Origin: Marinobacter sp. BW6
GTDB taxonomy: Bacteria; Pseudomonadota; Gammaproteobacteria; Pseudomonadales; Oleiphilaceae
Reading direction: 5' to 3'
Assembly: GCF_008107725.1 (NCBI RefSeq)
Contig: NZ_VIRN01000035.1
Span: 1-64,000, forward strand
DNA: 64,000 nt
The number at the start of each line of letters is the position of its first letter. Position 1 is the first letter of the stretch. Position numbers and translations under genes: made by a program. The notes under the pieces were generated by a model. It did not search any database, had not been told where the DNA came from, and saw only the letters and a list, made by a program, of their open reading frames with translations. Shown here piece after piece: positions 7,312-15,079 of the stretch.

Positions 7312-8979
7312 ATGGACACAACAAATAAACTTCCCCTGGATATGGTCTATCACTGGGAGAAGGCCAAGGCGAACTCTGTCTATATGACTCAGCCCATCGG
7401 GGGCGGTAAAACGGTGGAGTATACCTGGGGCCGGGCGGTGGATGAGGCAAGGCGCATGGCGTCTTACCTGAAGTCCCTGAACCTCCCCGAAAAGAGCCGC
7501 ATCGGCCTGATTTCCAAAAACTGCGCCCACTGGATCATGACCGATTGGGCCATCTGGATGGCTGGCCACATTTCCGTTCCGCTGTATCCCACCCTCAACG
7601 CCGACACCGTGAAGTACATCCTCAACCATGCCGAGTGTGAAGTGGTGTTTGTCGGCAAGCTGGACGACTGGGACATGATGAAACCGGGCGTGCCGGAATC
7701 CGTGCGTTGCATTTCCTTCCCGCTGAGCCCGCCCAATGATTTCGAAACCTGGGACGATATCGTAGCCAAGTATCCGCCTCTGGAAGAAAACGTTCAGCGT
7801 GATGCCGACGAACTGGCCACCATCGTTTACACCTCCGGCAGCACCGGTAAACCCAAGGGCGTCATGCTCAGCTTTTACAACATGGCCTATGCGGCCGAGG
7901 GGGGCATGGAAGTTCTGGGTGTGGGATCGGAAGAGCGCATGTTGTCGTACTTGCCGCTGGCTCACGTGTTCGAGCGTACCTTTGTTGAGTTGGCATCGCT
8001 TTATGCCGGGTTCCATCTATATTTTGCGGAATCTCTGGACACCTTCGTGGAAGATTTGCGGCGGGCCCAGCCAACGCTGTTCCTCTCGGTACCGCGCCTG
8101 TGGGTGAAATTCCAGCACGGTGTGCTCCAGAAGCTGCCGAAGAAGAAGCTGGACCGTCTGCTGAAGATCCCGGTGGTCAACAAACTGATCAAGAAGAAAA
8201 TCCTCAAGGGCCTTGGCCTTGACAAGGTCAAGCTGGCAGGTAGTGGCTCGGCCCCTCTGGCGAGCGACGTTCTGGACTGGTACCGCAACCTTGGCCTTGA
8301 GTTGCTGGAAGGCTATGGCATGTCTGAAAACTTTGCCTATTCCCATATGAGCAAGCCAGGGCGATCAAGAACAGGTTACGTCGGTGAGTCTGCGCCGGGG
8401 GTTGAAACCCGTATCAGCCCGGAGGGTGAGATTCAGATCAAGAGCCCGGCCACCATGATGGGCTACTACAAGGATGAGGAGAAAACCCGGGAAACCTTTA
8501 CCGACGATGGCTTCCTGAAGACCGGCGACAAGGGTGAGATTGATGAGATGGGCCGGCTCAAGATCACGGGTCGCATCAAGGAAATCTTCAAGACCAGCAA
8601 GGGCAAGTATATTGCGCCTGCGCCCATCGAGAACCGCCTGATGTCCCATGATGCGATCGAGATGGTGTGTGTCTCCGGTGCCAATCAGACCCAGCCCCAC
8701 GCCCTGGTGATGCTGGCCGAGGAGTCCCGGCCGAAAATGGCAGATGAGGCGTTCCGGAAGGAGATCGAGGAGAGCTTCAAAAAGCTGATTGCCGATGTGA
8801 ACAAGACCGTGGATCCCCACGAACAGCTGGCATTTATCACGGTGGTGAGCGACGAATGGTCCATCGAGAACAGCTTCCTCACGCCCACGATGAAGCTCAA
8901 GCGTAACGTGGTTGAGGACGCTTACCAGGAGAAGGTGGACAACTGGTACGCGCAGCGTCAGAAGGTTATCTGGCAGTAA
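7312..8979 (+). CDS. AMP-forming acyl-CoA synthetase
   Basis: This 555-residue adenylate-forming enzyme activates a carboxylic acid, probably a long-chain fatty acid, to acyl-AMP and then acyl-CoA in the cytosol or at the inner membrane. It has the P-loop YTSGSTGKPKGVMLSF (about residue 167), the GYGMSE motif, and the TGDKGEIDEMGRLKITGR hinge. The following KGKYIAPAPIE segment resembles eukaryotic-type long-chain synthetases more than E. coli FadD. The ATG at 7312 follows AAGGAAGG. It is monocistronic with a strong terminator. The exact chain-length preference cannot be read from sequence. Confidence 0.88.
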   Translation: MDTTNKLPLDMVYHWEKAKANSVYMTQPIGGGKTVEYTWGRAVDEARRMASYLKSLNLPEKSRIGLISKNCAHWIMTDWAIWMAGHISVPLYPTLNADTVKYILNHAECEVVFVGKLDDWDMMKPGVPESVRCISFPLSPPNDFETWDDIVAKYPPLEENVQRDADELATIVYTSGSTGKPKGVMLSFYNMAYAAEGGMEVLGVGSEERMLSYLPLAHVFERTFVELASLYAGFHLYFAESLDTFVEDLRRAQPTLFLSVPRLWVKFQHGVLQKLPKKKLDRLLKIPVVNKLIKKKILKGLGLDKVKLAGSGSAPLASDVLDWYRNLGLELLEGYGMSENFAYSHMSKPGRSRTGYVGESAPGVETRISPEGEIQIKSPATMMGYYKDEEKTRETFTDDGFLKTGDKGEIDEMGRLKITGRIKEIFKTSKGKYIAPAPIENRLMSHDAIEMVCVSGANQTQPHALVMLAEESRPKMADEAFRKEIEESFKKLIADVNKTVDPHEQLAFITVVSDEWSIENSFLTPTMKLKRNVVEDAYQEKVDNWYAQRQKVIWQ

Positions 8980-9008
8980 CGCTTTCGATTACAGGTGAAG
9001 ATGTTCTG

Positions 9009-9032
9009 GCCCGGCTCTGCCGGGCTTTTTTT
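9009..9032 (+). terminator. Rho-independent terminator after the acyl-CoA synthetase gene
   Basis: A perfect seven-base stem GCCCGGC/GCCGGGC with a TCT loop is followed by seven T residues, 29 bases after the stop codon. Confidence 0.9.
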
Positions 9033-9112
9033 GTCGTGGAAAAAAACCGACGTAAGTCGCATAGGGAAAAGGAGGAAGCAAGCCTAAACTGGAAAGATAT
9101 CAGGAGGATGTT

Positions 9113-9598
9113 ATGAGCCAGTTGTCCCTTTTCCAGAAACGTATCCAGGACGAGATTCCCCTTTCTCGGGCGCTGGGAATTCAATTGCATTCCTGGGATG
9201 GCCATTCATTGTTACTTAGTGCACCTCTTGAGCCCAACAGTAACCATCAGGGCACCGGATTCGGGGGCAGTGTCTACTCGGCCGCAGTAACTGCGGCCTG
9301 GGGGCTGACTGAATTGGCGCTGTGGGATCTTGGGCTAAAGGGCAGTGTGGTCGTTCAGAGTGGAAATATAGACTATCTTGAGCCCGTCGCCTCTGATTTC
9401 TATGTGGTCTGCCGCTTGCCAGGTGACGAAATACCGGAACGTTTTCGCAAAAGCCTGGCAAGGCATGGCAAGGGTCGACTTGATCTGACCGCTGAAGTGT
9501 TCTGCGGACAACCGACCGCAATGCCGGAAGGCGACCCTGTGGCCGTGTTCCAGGGCCGATTCGTCGTTCAGGATGTGAAATCCAGGGTAACGTTCTGA
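9113..9598 (+). CDS. Thioesterase-fold protein (YiiD C-terminal type)
   Basis: This 161-residue protein matches the hotdog-fold domain found at the C-terminus of E. coli YiiD/FabY. The telling segment is HQGTGFGGSVYSAAVTAAWG at about residues 43-62, where the active-site helix of a hotdog thioesterase would lie, followed by a DYLEPV strand. It starts at 9113 behind CAGGAGG. The neighbouring acyl-CoA synthetase is upstream past a terminator, so a shared role in acyl metabolism is only suggestive. It converges with fbpB, with five bases between the stop codons. Confidence 0.78.
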   Translation: MSQLSLFQKRIQDEIPLSRALGIQLHSWDGHSLLLSAPLEPNSNHQGTGFGGSVYSAAVTAAWGLTELALWDLGLKGSVVVQSGNIDYLEPVASDFYVVCRLPGDEIPERFRKSLARHGKGRLDLTAEVFCGQPTAMPEGDPVAVFQGRFVVQDVKSRVTF

Positions 9599-9603
9599 CC
9601 CTG

Positions 9604-11292
9604 TCAGGCAATTGAGCGGCTGTTCGAGATTGAGCGGCTCATCAGGATGATCGGAATGATGCCTGCCAGGACAATTATCAGGGCGGGCAGGGCGCTGTGG
9701 TAAAGGCGCTCGTCAGATGCGAACTGGTACACGTAGGTGGCCAGTGTCTCGAAGTTGAACGGCCTGAGAATGAGCGTGGCCGGCAATTCCTTCATGCAAT
9801 CCACGAACACGACCAATGCTGCCGTAACCAGGGTGCCCCTCAGCATGGGCAGATGAACCCGAACCAGGGTTTTGCCGGGGCTGTGGCCGAGGGATCGCGA
9901 GGCCATATCCATGCTGGGCGTAATCTTCTGCAATGCACTTTCCACACTGCCGGCGGAAACCGCCAGGAATCGCACGGTATAGGCAAATATCAGGGCAAAG
10001 GCCGAGCCGCTGAGTAACAGCCCGGTACTGACGCCAAAAATATCCCGCATCAGGCTGTCCAGCCAGTTGTCAAAACCCGCCAACGGCACAATCACGCCAA
10101 CGGCGAGCACTGCCCCGGGCATGGCATATCCCAGGCTGGAAAGACGCATCAGTACCTGCATTTTGCGAGTGTTGTGCAGGCGGCGGCTGTAGGCGAGCGT
10201 GACACCGATCAGCAGAGTGGTGAGGGCTGCCGTGCCAGAGAGGAACAGGCTGTTGAAGGTGTTGCGGACAAAATCCGGGTTCCAGCTTTCACCGAAGTAT
10301 TCCCACGCGTAGAGCCCAAGGGTCGCCCCGGGAATCACAAAACCGAACAGCACCGGCAAAGCGCAAACAGCTACGCAAATCATCTGGCGCGGGAAAGACA
10401 TGGTGAAGCGCTGGATCGGCTCACGGTTGTCCCGCGCTGCGAACTGTTGCTGGCGTCTTCGGGAATAGCGTTCCAGGGTAACCAGGATCACCACGAAGAT
10501 CAGCATTGTGGTGGCTATTTGAGCCGCGCCGCCGAGGTTGCCCAGGTTCATCCAGGTATCAAACAGGCCGGCGGTTAGGGTCTGAACCGCAAAGAAATCC
10601 ACGGTGCCGAAATCGTTCAGGGTTTCCATCAGTACCAACGAGAGACCGACAGCAACCGCCGGACGGGCGATGGGCAGAACCACCTTGAAGAAGGTGCTCA
10701 GCGCCGAGTGGCCGAGACTGCGACTTACGGCGAAGAGTGAAGGGGACTGCTCAAGGAAGGCGGCCCGGGCCAGCAGGTAAACATAAGGATACAAGACCAA
10801 CCCAATCATCAGCGTGGCGCCCTCAAGGCTGCGGATTTCCGGGAACCAGTAATCGGCGGCACTGCTCCAGCCGAACAGGTCCCTGAGCGCGCCCTGGACC
10901 GGCCCTGCGTAGTCCAGGAGGCTGGTGTATACATAGGCAATGACGTACGCGGGCACCGCAAAAGGCAGAAGCATGGCCCATTCAAAGAATTTGCGGCCGG
11001 GAAACTCGCACATGGTGACCGCCCACGCCGAGGCAAGCCCGATGACAAGAGTTAGTGCGCCAACGCCAATCATTAGCTGGATGGTTGTTGTCAGATAACG
11101 AGGGAGAGTCGTCTCGATCAGATGAGGCCAGATATTCTCTTCCGGAAAAAACGCCAGGAAAATCACTGAGAAAACCGGAAGAACAACAATGGCCGTGGTC
11201 AGCAGGGCGCTGATCATCCATCTCGGGGAGGTGCGCTTTGCCAGCAGGGGCTGTGATAGCCCGGGGTTAACGCTGGTTGCCGCCTCGCTCAT
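9604..11292 (-). CDS. fbpB: Ferric iron ABC importer permease FbpB
   Basis: A 562-residue permease made of two fused halves, each with about six membrane segments, as in FbpB/AfuB/SfuB. Each half has its cytoplasmic EAA loop: SLGHSALSTFFKVVLPIARP in the first and SLGHSPGKTLVRVHLP in the second. It would move Fe3+ delivered by the FbpA-like protein encoded 156 bases upstream. No ATP-binding partner (FbpC) is found next to it; the downstream neighbour is a convergent thioesterase gene. It starts with ATG at 11292. Confidence 0.9.
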   Translation of the reverse strand: MSEAATSVNPGLSQPLLAKRTSPRWMISALLTTAIVVLPVFSVIFLAFFPEENIWPHLIETTLPRYLTTTIQLMIGVGALTLVIGLASAWAVTMCEFPGRKFFEWAMLLPFAVPAYVIAYVYTSLLDYAGPVQGALRDLFGWSSAADYWFPEIRSLEGATLMIGLVLYPYVYLLARAAFLEQSPSLFAVSRSLGHSALSTFFKVVLPIARPAVAVGLSLVLMETLNDFGTVDFFAVQTLTAGLFDTWMNLGNLGGAAQIATTMLIFVVILVTLERYSRRRQQQFAARDNREPIQRFTMSFPRQMICVAVCALPVLFGFVIPGATLGLYAWEYFGESWNPDFVRNTFNSLFLSGTAALTTLLIGVTLAYSRRLHNTRKMQVLMRLSSLGYAMPGAVLAVGVIVPLAGFDNWLDSLMRDIFGVSTGLLLSGSAFALIFAYTVRFLAVSAGSVESALQKITPSMDMASRSLGHSPGKTLVRVHLPMLRGTLVTAALVVFVDCMKELPATLILRPFNFETLATYVYQFASDERLYHSALPALIIVLAGIIPIILMSRSISNSRSIA

Positions 11293-11412
11293 AGTGTTCC
11301 TATGTATGGATGTGGGGTCTTTCCGATTGAAGGTTGGAGATTGTAGTCACCTGGCCTGAAGCCTGCAATGACTGGTGTCATCCATGGTTCGGACACTCGC
11401 GTGCCGAGCGAG

Positions 11413-11440
11413 GGTGAGGGTGGCGATAACCACCCTCACC
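11413..11440 (-). other. Intercistronic hairpin between fbpA and fbpB
   Basis: A perfect 11-base stem (ggtgagggtgg / ccaccctcacc) with a six-base loop begins eight bases past the fbpA stop. It has no T-tract, so it is more likely to protect the fbpA transcript or lower fbpB expression than to terminate fully. Confidence 0.6.
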
Positions 11441-11448
11441 AATGCTGA

Positions 11449-12465
11449 TTACTCGCCGTCGTAATCGACTCGGTCAACCAGCTTGACTGCGGCATTGCGG
11501 TTGTTGGCAATTTCCTGCAGTGAAAGGTCGTCCGGGTTGATCTCTCCCCATTCGGCAACCATCCCGGAAGGCTGTACGTCCGGGTTTGCCGGGTACTCGG
11601 TATTTGCCTCGGCATAGATGCGCTGTGCTTCTGGTGAGGACAGGAATTCCATCAGTTTGATGGCGTTCTCGCGGTTGGGCGCGCTCTTGGTCAGGGAAAT
11701 ACCGCTGATGTTCACGTGGGTACCGCGGCCTTCGGCGTTCGGGAATACCAGGCGAACCTGCTCGGCAATCGGGCGCTGGTTCTCGTCCTGAAGCATATTG
11801 CCGTAGTAGTAGCTGTTACCGATGGAGATGTCACACACACCTTCAGCGATAGCCTTGATCTGGTCGCGGTCGCCACCTTGCGGCTTGCGAGCCAGGTTGT
11901 CCTTCAGGCCTTCCAGCCATTTCTCGGTCTCGGCCTCGCCGTGGTGAGCGATCATGGATGAGAACAGTGCGATGTTGTACGGATGCTTGCCACTGCGGGT
12001 GCAGATCCGGTTCTCCCATTTGTCGTCCGCCAGTTGCTCGTAGGTCGTGATTTCACCCTCATCAACACGGTCCTTGGAGACGAAAATCAGTCGGCCGCGT
12101 GTGGTCAGTGCGTACCACTTGCCATCCGGATGGCGCAGGTTTTCAGGAATGTTTTCTTCCAGGGTGTCGTTATCCAGGGCCTGAACCAGGTCGCGCTCTA
12201 CCAGTTCGTTGAGGCGGGAGATATCCACGGTCATGACCACATCCGCCGGGCTGTTGCGACCTTCACGTTCCAGACGTTCAGCCAGACCTTTCTTGGCAAA
12301 AACCACATTGCTCTGGATGCCGGTTTCCTGCTCGAATGCATTCAACAATGGCTCAAGCAGGTAGGCCTGACGGTATGAGTAGATGTTGACCTCTCCGTCT
12401 GCGGAGGCGGCCATCGGCATGGCAGTAAGGGCGATTGCGGCGGTTGCAGCCAGTTTCATTCGCAT
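11449..12465 (-). CDS. fbpA: Ferric iron ABC importer periplasmic binding protein FbpA
   Basis: A 338-residue periplasmic binding protein with a signal peptide (about 22 residues, ending AASA|DGEV). The mature start EVNIYSYRQAYLLEPLL is typical of the FutA/FbpA/SfuA class, and the NSYYYGNML segment supplies the tyrosines that bind Fe3+ in this family. It starts with ATG at 12465 behind AAGGA. It heads an operon with fbpB. Its 5' region carries a weak Fur-like site and two overlapping hairpins, so induction under iron limitation is likely. Confidence 0.9.
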   Translation of the reverse strand: MRMKLAATAAIALTAMPMAASADGEVNIYSYRQAYLLEPLLNAFEQETGIQSNVVFAKKGLAERLEREGRNSPADVVMTVDISRLNELVERDLVQALDNDTLEENIPENLRHPDGKWYALTTRGRLIFVSKDRVDEGEITTYEQLADDKWENRICTRSGKHPYNIALFSSMIAHHGEAETEKWLEGLKDNLARKPQGGDRDQIKAIAEGVCDISIGNSYYYGNMLQDENQRPIAEQVRLVFPNAEGRGTHVNISGISLTKSAPNRENAIKLMEFLSSPEAQRIYAEANTEYPANPDVQPSGMVAEWGEINPDDLSLQEIANNRNAAVKLVDRVDYDGE

Positions 12466-12500
12466 AGTCCCATCCTTTCAGTTATTCCCGGTAATGATTT

Positions 12501-12535
12501 GCCTGCAGTGAGATTTGCAGGCGTTTAAAAACGCC
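12501..12535 (-). other. Two overlapping hairpins in the fbpA leader
   Basis: GCCTGCA (12501-12507) pairs with TGCAGGC (12516-12522), and GGCGTTT (12520-12526) pairs with AAACGCC (12529-12535). The stems share 12520-12522 and so cannot both form completely. They lie 35-70 bases upstream of the fbpA start. Confidence 0.5.
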
Positions 12536-12556
12536 AACCATTCTCATTTCTATTAA
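12535..12556 (-). promoter_or_regulatory. Possible Fur site upstream of fbpA
   Basis: On the minus strand AATAGAAATGAGAATGGTTG contains AATGAGAATGGTT, which matches 10 of 13 positions of the Fur core AATGATAATCATT. The match is imperfect, and the call leans on the iron-uptake function of the operon. Confidence 0.4.
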
Positions 12557-12652
12557 ATGTTTAGTCAATATCTCCGTTGGCATATTTTTCTGAAAATGGT
12601 GTTATGCTTCGGAAACCTATAAAAACTATGCAAAAAGTAGTGGAAACCTCAG

Positions 12653-12931
12653 ATGGCTGGGAACGATCGAAGAGAGCACATGCGCACTGCCATGAGTGCG
12701 AAAGTAAAGGTGGTTCACGAGGAGCTGGGAGAATTCGTGTTCTCGACCCGCGATATCTCCGATGGCGGTGTTTTCGTTGTTGTCGACACGGAGCCTTTTG
12801 CACCAAACCTTGGCGATAAGGTCACCGTGCAGGTGCAGGGCCTGCCTGTTCCGGCACCTGTGCTTGAAATGGTGGTCGTTCGCAAAACTAATGACGGGTA
12901 TGGTCTCCAGTTTGATCAAATTGGTGACTGA
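12653..12931 (+). CDS. PilZ-domain c-di-GMP-binding protein
   Basis: A single-domain protein of 92 residues. It has the c-di-GMP-binding signature of PilZ: an RxxxR box within NDRREHMRTAM near the N-terminus and a DxSxxG box, DISDGG, about 25 residues later. Both key elements are intact, so ligand binding is likely. Such stand-alone PilZ proteins act as adaptors for motility or surface processes; no partner is evident. It is divergent from fbpA and is followed by a lipoprotein gene and an HD-GYP-like gene on the same strand, giving a small c-di-GMP-flavoured group. The ATG at 12653 has only a weak ribosome site. Confidence 0.85.
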   Translation: MAGNDRREHMRTAMSAKVKVVHEELGEFVFSTRDISDGGVFVVVDTEPFAPNLGDKVTVQVQGLPVPAPVLEMVVVRKTNDGYGLQFDQIGD

Positions 12932-12948
12932 TAGGCGGATTGGCGGCG

Positions 12949-12969
12949 CCTGCCATGGATAATGGCAGG
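12949..12969 (+). other. Hairpin after the PilZ gene
   Basis: A perfect eight-base stem CCTGCCAT/ATGGCAGG with a GGATA loop lies between the PilZ gene and the next lipoprotein gene. There is no T-tract, so a terminator role is uncertain. Confidence 0.35.
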
Positions 12970-13004
12970 GTCAACTCAATCGCCGTCAAGGATTCGCCAG
13001 CCAG

Positions 13005-13595
13005 ATGATCTTTTCAGCATTATCAAGAACCTACAAGCCACTTATTGCAAGCCTGCTGCTGTTTACGTCAGGTTGTGCCAGCTATTATTCCCATTTTGCG
13101 ATGTTTCCGGCGGAGAATTCGTCAGGTGAGCCGAGGCACGTGCGTTTGTCCTGGCAGAGCGCTGAATATCCCGGTTGGTGGCTGGCCAGTGATAAAGCAA
13201 CCTCGGTGAAACTGGAAACCCAATGCAGCGAGCGTGTCTGGCGCCTTCGTGATGACGACGCTGGCGGTGGCTGCGGTGAGGGCATTCGCGCCTGCGGCGA
13301 ACCGGGCAAGGATATTGATGCACGAACTGGCCAGCCGGCAACCGACACGACCCGCTGCATGTCCATTCATCCGGCGGATCCAGAGGCGCGTATCGCCGCC
13401 GTGGACAGCAAGCTGGAGTTGCTGGTTTCCTGCACCCCCGCGGATGTCACAGAGCGGCAGGGTGACGATGCTTTGAATCTGGATTACTTGAGGGCTTCAT
13501 CGGTGCCCTATACCGTCTATGTGCGCAAGGCGCCACGGGGTTCGATGCGCGCCCGGTTGCCTGAATTTGATGAATCCGTATGTGACGCAGAGTGA
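13005..13595 (+). CDS. Lipoprotein of unknown function
   Basis: A 196-residue protein with a lipoprotein signal: a short basic start, a hydrophobic core and a lipobox FTSGC at about residues 20-24. The residue after the Cys is Ala, which favours transport to the outer membrane. The mature part has six further cysteines, an even number that may form disulfides, and no domain I recognise. It lies between the PilZ gene and an HD-GYP-like gene, same strand, with gaps of 73 and 176 bases. The ATG at 13005 lacks a strong ribosome site. Confidence 0.65.
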   Translation: MIFSALSRTYKPLIASLLLFTSGCASYYSHFAMFPAENSSGEPRHVRLSWQSAEYPGWWLASDKATSVKLETQCSERVWRLRDDDAGGGCGEGIRACGEPGKDIDARTGQPATDTTRCMSIHPADPEARIAAVDSKLELLVSCTPADVTERQGDDALNLDYLRASSVPYTVYVRKAPRGSMRARLPEFDESVCDAE

Positions 13596-13771
13596 CACTT
13601 TTTGACGTTGATATGTGACTCCCATCACGTTGCTACATTTTGTTTCCCGTTGAAGATTAGCGTTACGCTTTGTCGCGTTTGGGTTACCTGACGATACGAT
13701 AATGTAATTGTGTCTTCCGGCGGTTCGGTCAGAATGGTAGCTATCGAAAAGTTTGTTTTGTGAGGTGGCCC

Positions 13772-15079
13772 GTGGGTGTCCAACAGAAAAAAGTCGCAGT
13801 ACATGATCTGGAAGTGGGCATGTTCGTGTCTGATCTCGACAGGCCATGGCACCAGACCCCGTTCCCAATTCAGGGTTTTCATATCCGTTCTCAGGATGAC
13901 GTTCGTGCACTGGTTTCCCATTGTAAGTGGGTTATGGTCGATGTGGCGGAAGCCCGGGAATCGGATGAGGTCAAAGGCGGTAGCAAGCCGGTCTTCGGCA
14001 AGACGCTGAATAGGCGCGGTGGCGGGCGAGAGAAGCTTCAATTGCCACCACTGAGTATTCGGGAACCGGTAGCCTACGAAACCGTTACAAGCCTCAAAAA
14101 AGAAATGAAAACGTCCAAACGCCTGCTTGACGATGTGGAGGTGGCGCTGGACCAGCTTTTCGAGACACTCCGTGCCGACGGCGTGCCCGACCTCAGGCCG
14201 ATCGCCGCGATCACCAGCAAGATGGTAAGCAGCGTTGTTCGGCAGCCAGATGCGTTATTGTGGCTCAGTCGGACACGGGCTCACGATAATTACCTCTACC
14301 GGCATGCCTTGAACACGTCAGTCTGGGCGCTGGTGTGTGGTCGTCACCTGGGTTTGAATGAAGGCCTTCTCAACCACCTTGGATTGGGATGTTTGCTGTC
14401 ACAGGTTGGCAAGACGACGCTGTCGCCCGAGTTGCTGGCCCGGGAAGGTCAATTGAGCGCCGAGGAGTATCTGACCTACCGTGGTTATGTCAGCCGTGGT
14501 GTCTCTATGCTGGAGAACGTGGGGCTGTCACGTGCAGTGCTCAGTGTGGTTCAGGGGCATCGCGAGCGTCATAACGGTTCCGGGTTTCCGGAAGGGGTCC
14601 GGGGGGATCGCATTCCTTTGCTCGCCAAAGTTGCGGGCATCGCGGAGTTTTTCGAATCGCTGATTGCGCCACGCTCTCATACCGAGCCCATGACGCCAGC
14701 GAAAGCGGTGACGCTGCTCTACGAGATGCGTAACATCGAGTTTCAGGAAGACCTGGTGGAGAATTTCATTCAGGCAATTGGTATCTACCCGACCGGTAGT
14801 CTCGTTGAGCTGACCGATGGCCAGCGTGGCATCGTGGTTTCCCATTCTCCTGAGCGCCGGCTGTGGCCCCGGGTCATGGTTATGACCGATGCTGCTTCCA
14901 GGCCGTTGAAAACCGCCAAGATCATTGATCTGGCGCGGTACAACGAAGGAAAGGAAGCGGCAGAAATGGTTCGGATTCGAGATTGCCTACCCCATGGCAC
15001 GGAAGGTCTGGATCCAGCCTATTACGATGTAACCGGTGTGGAGTCCCGCTGGAGTCTGTCCCGCCTGATCAGCGGATAA
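13772..15079 (+). CDS. DUF3391 / HD-GYP-type protein with degenerate active site
   Basis: A 435-residue protein with the DUF3391 domain that usually precedes HD-GYP (residues 1-60) and an HD-GYP-like domain (about 165-350). HD-GYP enzymes hydrolyse c-di-GMP with a metal centre. Here the HD dyad is replaced: LLSQVGK at residue 208 in place of LLHDIGK. The later His of the KxHxxxG segment appears as Tyr (RGYVSRG), and HHERxxGxGYP reads GHRERHNGSGFP at 262. Several metal ligands are therefore gone and catalysis is unlikely; a binding or scaffolding role is inferred. The GTG start at 13772 has GAGGTGG just before it; another GTG at 13760 overlaps that site. The end overlaps the convergent gene by 11 bases. 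Confidence 0.82.
   Translation: MGVQQKKVAVHDLEVGMFVSDLDRPWHQTPFPIQGFHIRSQDDVRALVSHCKWVMVDVAEARESDEVKGGSKPVFGKTLNRRGGGREKLQLPPLSIREPVAYETVTSLKKEMKTSKRLLDDVEVALDQLFETLRADGVPDLRPIAAITSKMVSSVVRQPDALLWLSRTRAHDNYLYRHALNTSVWALVCGRHLGLNEGLLNHLGLGCLLSQVGKTTLSPELLAREGQLSAEEYLTYRGYVSRGVSMLENVGLSRAVLSVVQGHRERHNGSGFPEGVRGDRIPLLAKVAGIAEFFESLIAPRSHTEPMTPAKAVTLLYEMRNIEFQEDLVENFIQAIGIYPTGSLVELTDGQRGIVVSHSPERRLWPRVMVMTDAASRPLKTAKIIDLARYNEGKEAAEMVRIRDCLPHGTEGLDPAYYDVTGVESRWSLSRLISG

Noticed and set aside
12577..12819. Plus-strand open frame overlapping the PilZ gene start
   Set aside because: Out of frame with the clearly recognisable PilZ protein and without a family match.
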